Positions 62,901-64,000 of a stretch of 64,000 bases of DNA are shown here, piece by piece. The stretch is from assembly GCF_030936135.1 (NCBI RefSeq), contig NC_082594.1, positions 110,089,020-110,153,019 of the forward strand, in the 5' to 3' direction. Made by a program: the position numbers and the translations under genes. Under the pieces are notes generated by a model. That model was not told the DNA's origin, made no database searches, and saw only the letters and a list, made by a program, of their open reading frames with translations. How positions within the stretch are numbered: position 1 is the first letter of the stretch; each line of letters begins with the position of its first letter. The stretch is from Gavia stellata (Eukaryota > Chordata > Aves > Gaviiformes > Gaviidae).

Positions 62901-63440
62901 TCAGTAAATGCATTAATGGGAAGCCCTGTGCAACAGAACAATTGTGTAGATCATAGAACATTTCAGTATCCTGTAGCAGTAAAAAGTCCTGCCAGTTCCC
63001 CCTTTCCTGAACATTTGGGGAGTACAGTATCAAGACTCGAGTCTGACCAGTTTAGCGTGTGTCCCATGCCCAGTGAAAAAGGGCCCATCAGATGGGTGAT
63101 CACAGGTATGGACAAGAATGATTATGAAAAAGACTCTCCGAGACTGACCAAAACCAATCCAATATTGTACTACATGTTACAGAAAGGTGGCAACTCTCTT
63201 AGTAGCCAAGAAGCACATCACAAAGAAATCTGGAATGAACCTTCATTTACTGATAGTTCAACTCATGTTACAATCAAAGAGGAGTTGACGTCTGATGCAG
63301 AGCTTAAAACTCCTTTTAGTAACTTAAGAAGCCCTTACAACAGCCATATGGGGAGTAAGACCTCTCATCAACATGGTGTGAATGGAGAAGTGCATGGACT
63401 TCTGGAAAAAGTGCTAACAATCAAAAAAGAGCCAGAATAA
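59952..63440 (+). CDS. NRIP1: Nuclear receptor-interacting protein 1 (RIP140), complete single-exon CDS
   Basis: A 1162-residue protein recognised along its length as NRIP1/RIP140, a nuclear ligand-dependent corepressor of oestrogen, retinoic acid, thyroid and ERR-type receptors that recruits CtBP and HDACs and controls metabolic and ovarian genes (family knowledge; human is 1158 residues). Visible LXXLL boxes start at residues 21, 133, 185, 265, 378, 499/500, 715, 822 and 940; LYYML at 1072-1076 is the C-terminal variant box. CtBP-type motifs are PIDLS 439-443, PINLS 566-570, IDLSK 601-605 and RDLS 951-954. SUMO-type motifs IKTE (K758) and IKKE (K1158) align with human sites recalled at K756 and K1154; LKSE 804-807 and IKEE 1108-1111 also fit. 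Basic patches KRRR 97-100 and KKRK 860-863 may be nuclear signals. The ATG at 59952 has A at -3 and an in-frame TGA at 59913-59915; the TTG two codons earlier is not the start. No frameshift or internal stop. Confidence 0.98.
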   Translation: MTHGEELGSEMHQDSVVLTYLEGLLMHQAAGGSGTAVDKKSTGHSGEDQNFKISGNIFPSCQSNGPVLNTNTYQGSGMLHLKKARLLQSSEDWNAAKRRRLSDSIVDLDGKKEALLAGMVENVPKGKQDSTLLASLLQSFSSRLQSVALSQQIRQSLKEQGYSLSHDSLQVEKDLRCYGVASSHLKTLLKKSKAKDQKLDNSLPDITKNLPKERFIESPHAVQSGPKVINEPLSCAARLQAVASMVEKRSSPAASPKPSVACSQLALLLSSEAHLQQYSREHALKAQNANQIASERLAAMARLQESAQKDTGQFGLAKGMTSHLNGQTGSSTKTASSKSNMAAFQSSVGIVHSPPKNVGYKSTLERNNLKTSPSNSLLLHLLKSQNTTKHVKGHEQSERASIFEDSSTPTTIDEYSDNNPSFTEDDSSDDESSHSNCLPIDLSFKQRTDKPDAGPPASLDNLTQSLLHNWDPKVSCPENKEDKDTPKASKLNSHQKVTLLQLLLGHKSEEKVDKSNDSQGPHSAADVAKFTVQTGKRTPVTDSPSANRMTPLSTPPLLAAAKADSPINLSHQSLAVKRSSPPYACSIQPDRLVNPASKHLIDLSKSKEIQGAKLSRNDSPKNSSAFSASKLLQNLAQCGMQTSMSSEEQRASKQLLAGNTDKPVGLIDRLNSPLLTNKLSTHEENNKIFSCQPAPAEQGLPGSEIENLLERRTVLQLLLGTPSKGKSEKKERMLLKDESSQEQTDKALNEQILTVKIKTEPSEESNVPYNSNAQQVRECKGNKFQGFVHSLQRNTAASPASEELKSEPLSPQDFSFSKNGLLSRLLRQNQDSYPADELDRSHRNNELTHLESKSLCTVPKKRKLHVEPLESPLKKMKSNVSDAANNHTSPAEALYGPLLNQQELKFSRSDAEFKYAVSHGSNNESENRSWSRDSKGFNVLKQLLLSENCERDLSQHRNNILMEGKKKGNKTSATINKPEFSISSVNALMGSPVQQNNCVDHRTFQYPVAVKSPASSPFPEHLGSTVSRLESDQFSVCPMPSEKGPIRWVITGMDKNDYEKDSPRLTKTNPILYYMLQKGGNSLSSQEAHHKEIWNEPSFTDSSTHVTIKEELTSDAELKTPFSNLRSPYNSHMGSKTSHQHGVNGEVHGLLEKVLTIKKEPE

Positions 63441-64000
63441 ACTACGGCCTCCTCAATGAGTTTACAATCAGTGGTTTTGAATCTTTGTTTAAAAAAAAAA
63501 AGAAAAAGAAAAAATAAAAATGAGTACGAACTTGACTACTGTACAAATTGAGCATGATTTTAGAAACGCATGGTCTAATTGAAACATGTTTTCATTTGAT
63601 AAACTTTTTATTTTTCTTGTGATATTATTTAAAATACATGTAGATAAAATTTGCTTTACAATAGATTGTCACAAGGAAACTAGAAGGGTTGTAATTTGTA
63701 CAAGACATTTCTGTATGCATCAGATTAAGTTATGAGTACTCTTTGATCAGAGTCTTATTTCAATCTGCAAATTTTTGGTATAACATAAAGTGTAAGCGTA
63801 CAGCCTAGGTGGTGGTAATGCTGCGTTTCCTCCCTCCCTGTAAAATAATCCTTTTTTTTTTTTTTGAAGCCTGAGCATAGAGACAGTGTACTTTTTTTTT
63901 TTGAATGTTTAATACGTTTTGTGAAATTTTAAGAATAACTTAAGAAATGGAGCAGTCCGTCCAAGGTATTAGCTCATCATATTGGAAAACCTGTGTCAGT
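63441..64000 (+). other. NRIP1: NRIP1 3' UTR, start (continues past window)
   Basis: AT-rich sequence directly after the TAA stop. It has an A-rich tract at 63491-63520 with AATAAA at 63513-63518, and long T runs near 63851 and 63891. Mammalian NRIP1 3' UTRs run for kilobases, so the message probably continues beyond 64000. The A-rich tract could cause false internal priming in poly(A)-based RNA data. Confidence 0.75.

Noticed and set aside
63513..63518. AATAAA as the NRIP1 poly(A) signal
   Set aside because: It sits in an A-rich tract only 73 nt after the stop, without a clear GT-rich downstream element, and NRIP1 3' UTRs are usually kilobases long.

Overview
The window is vertebrate nuclear DNA, most likely from a bird. 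It has one long intact coding exon, no operons, and a low density of recognisable transposons. The clearest transposon is a CR1 LINE tail of the avian or reptilian type; a few old MIR-like fragments and palindromic sauropsid-type repeats are also visible. The exact species cannot be told from the sequence.

The only protein gene I can support is NRIP1 (RIP140), on the + strand at the right end. Its whole protein (1162 residues) lies in one exon. That exon opens at a splice acceptor ending at 59583, carries 368 nt of 5' UTR with three upstream AUGs, runs through the CDS at 59952-63440, and continues as 3' UTR past the window edge. The protein keeps nine LXXLL nuclear-receptor boxes, four CtBP-type motifs, the C-terminal LYYML variant box and SUMO-acceptor motifs. 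It is a transcriptional corepressor working with nuclear receptors.

The left 59.6 kb is non-coding as far as I can see: introns, untranslated exons and/or 5' flank of NRIP1. Most open frames there are chance. It holds four short CpG-rich segments (about 16.8, 32.8, 52.5 and 53.8 kb), and the one at 32.76-33.18 kb is the best promoter candidate. About 200 bp after it lies a perfect ERR-type site overlapping an imperfect oestrogen response element. A denser nuclear-receptor half-site cluster follows at 35.6 kb. Together these suggest feedback control of NRIP1 by the receptors it represses, which is an inference. Candidate untranslated exons are proposed at 45.9 kb (best), 8.1 kb and 53.05 kb.

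Other structure includes CR1 and MIR-like fragments, palindromic MITE-like repeats (5.9, 29.0, 54.5 kb), alternating purine-pyrimidine tracts with Z-DNA potential (36.6-36.9 kb), several hairpins, and homopolymer runs. I found no tRNA, rRNA, CRISPR array or viral gene, and nothing I would call a new biological system.
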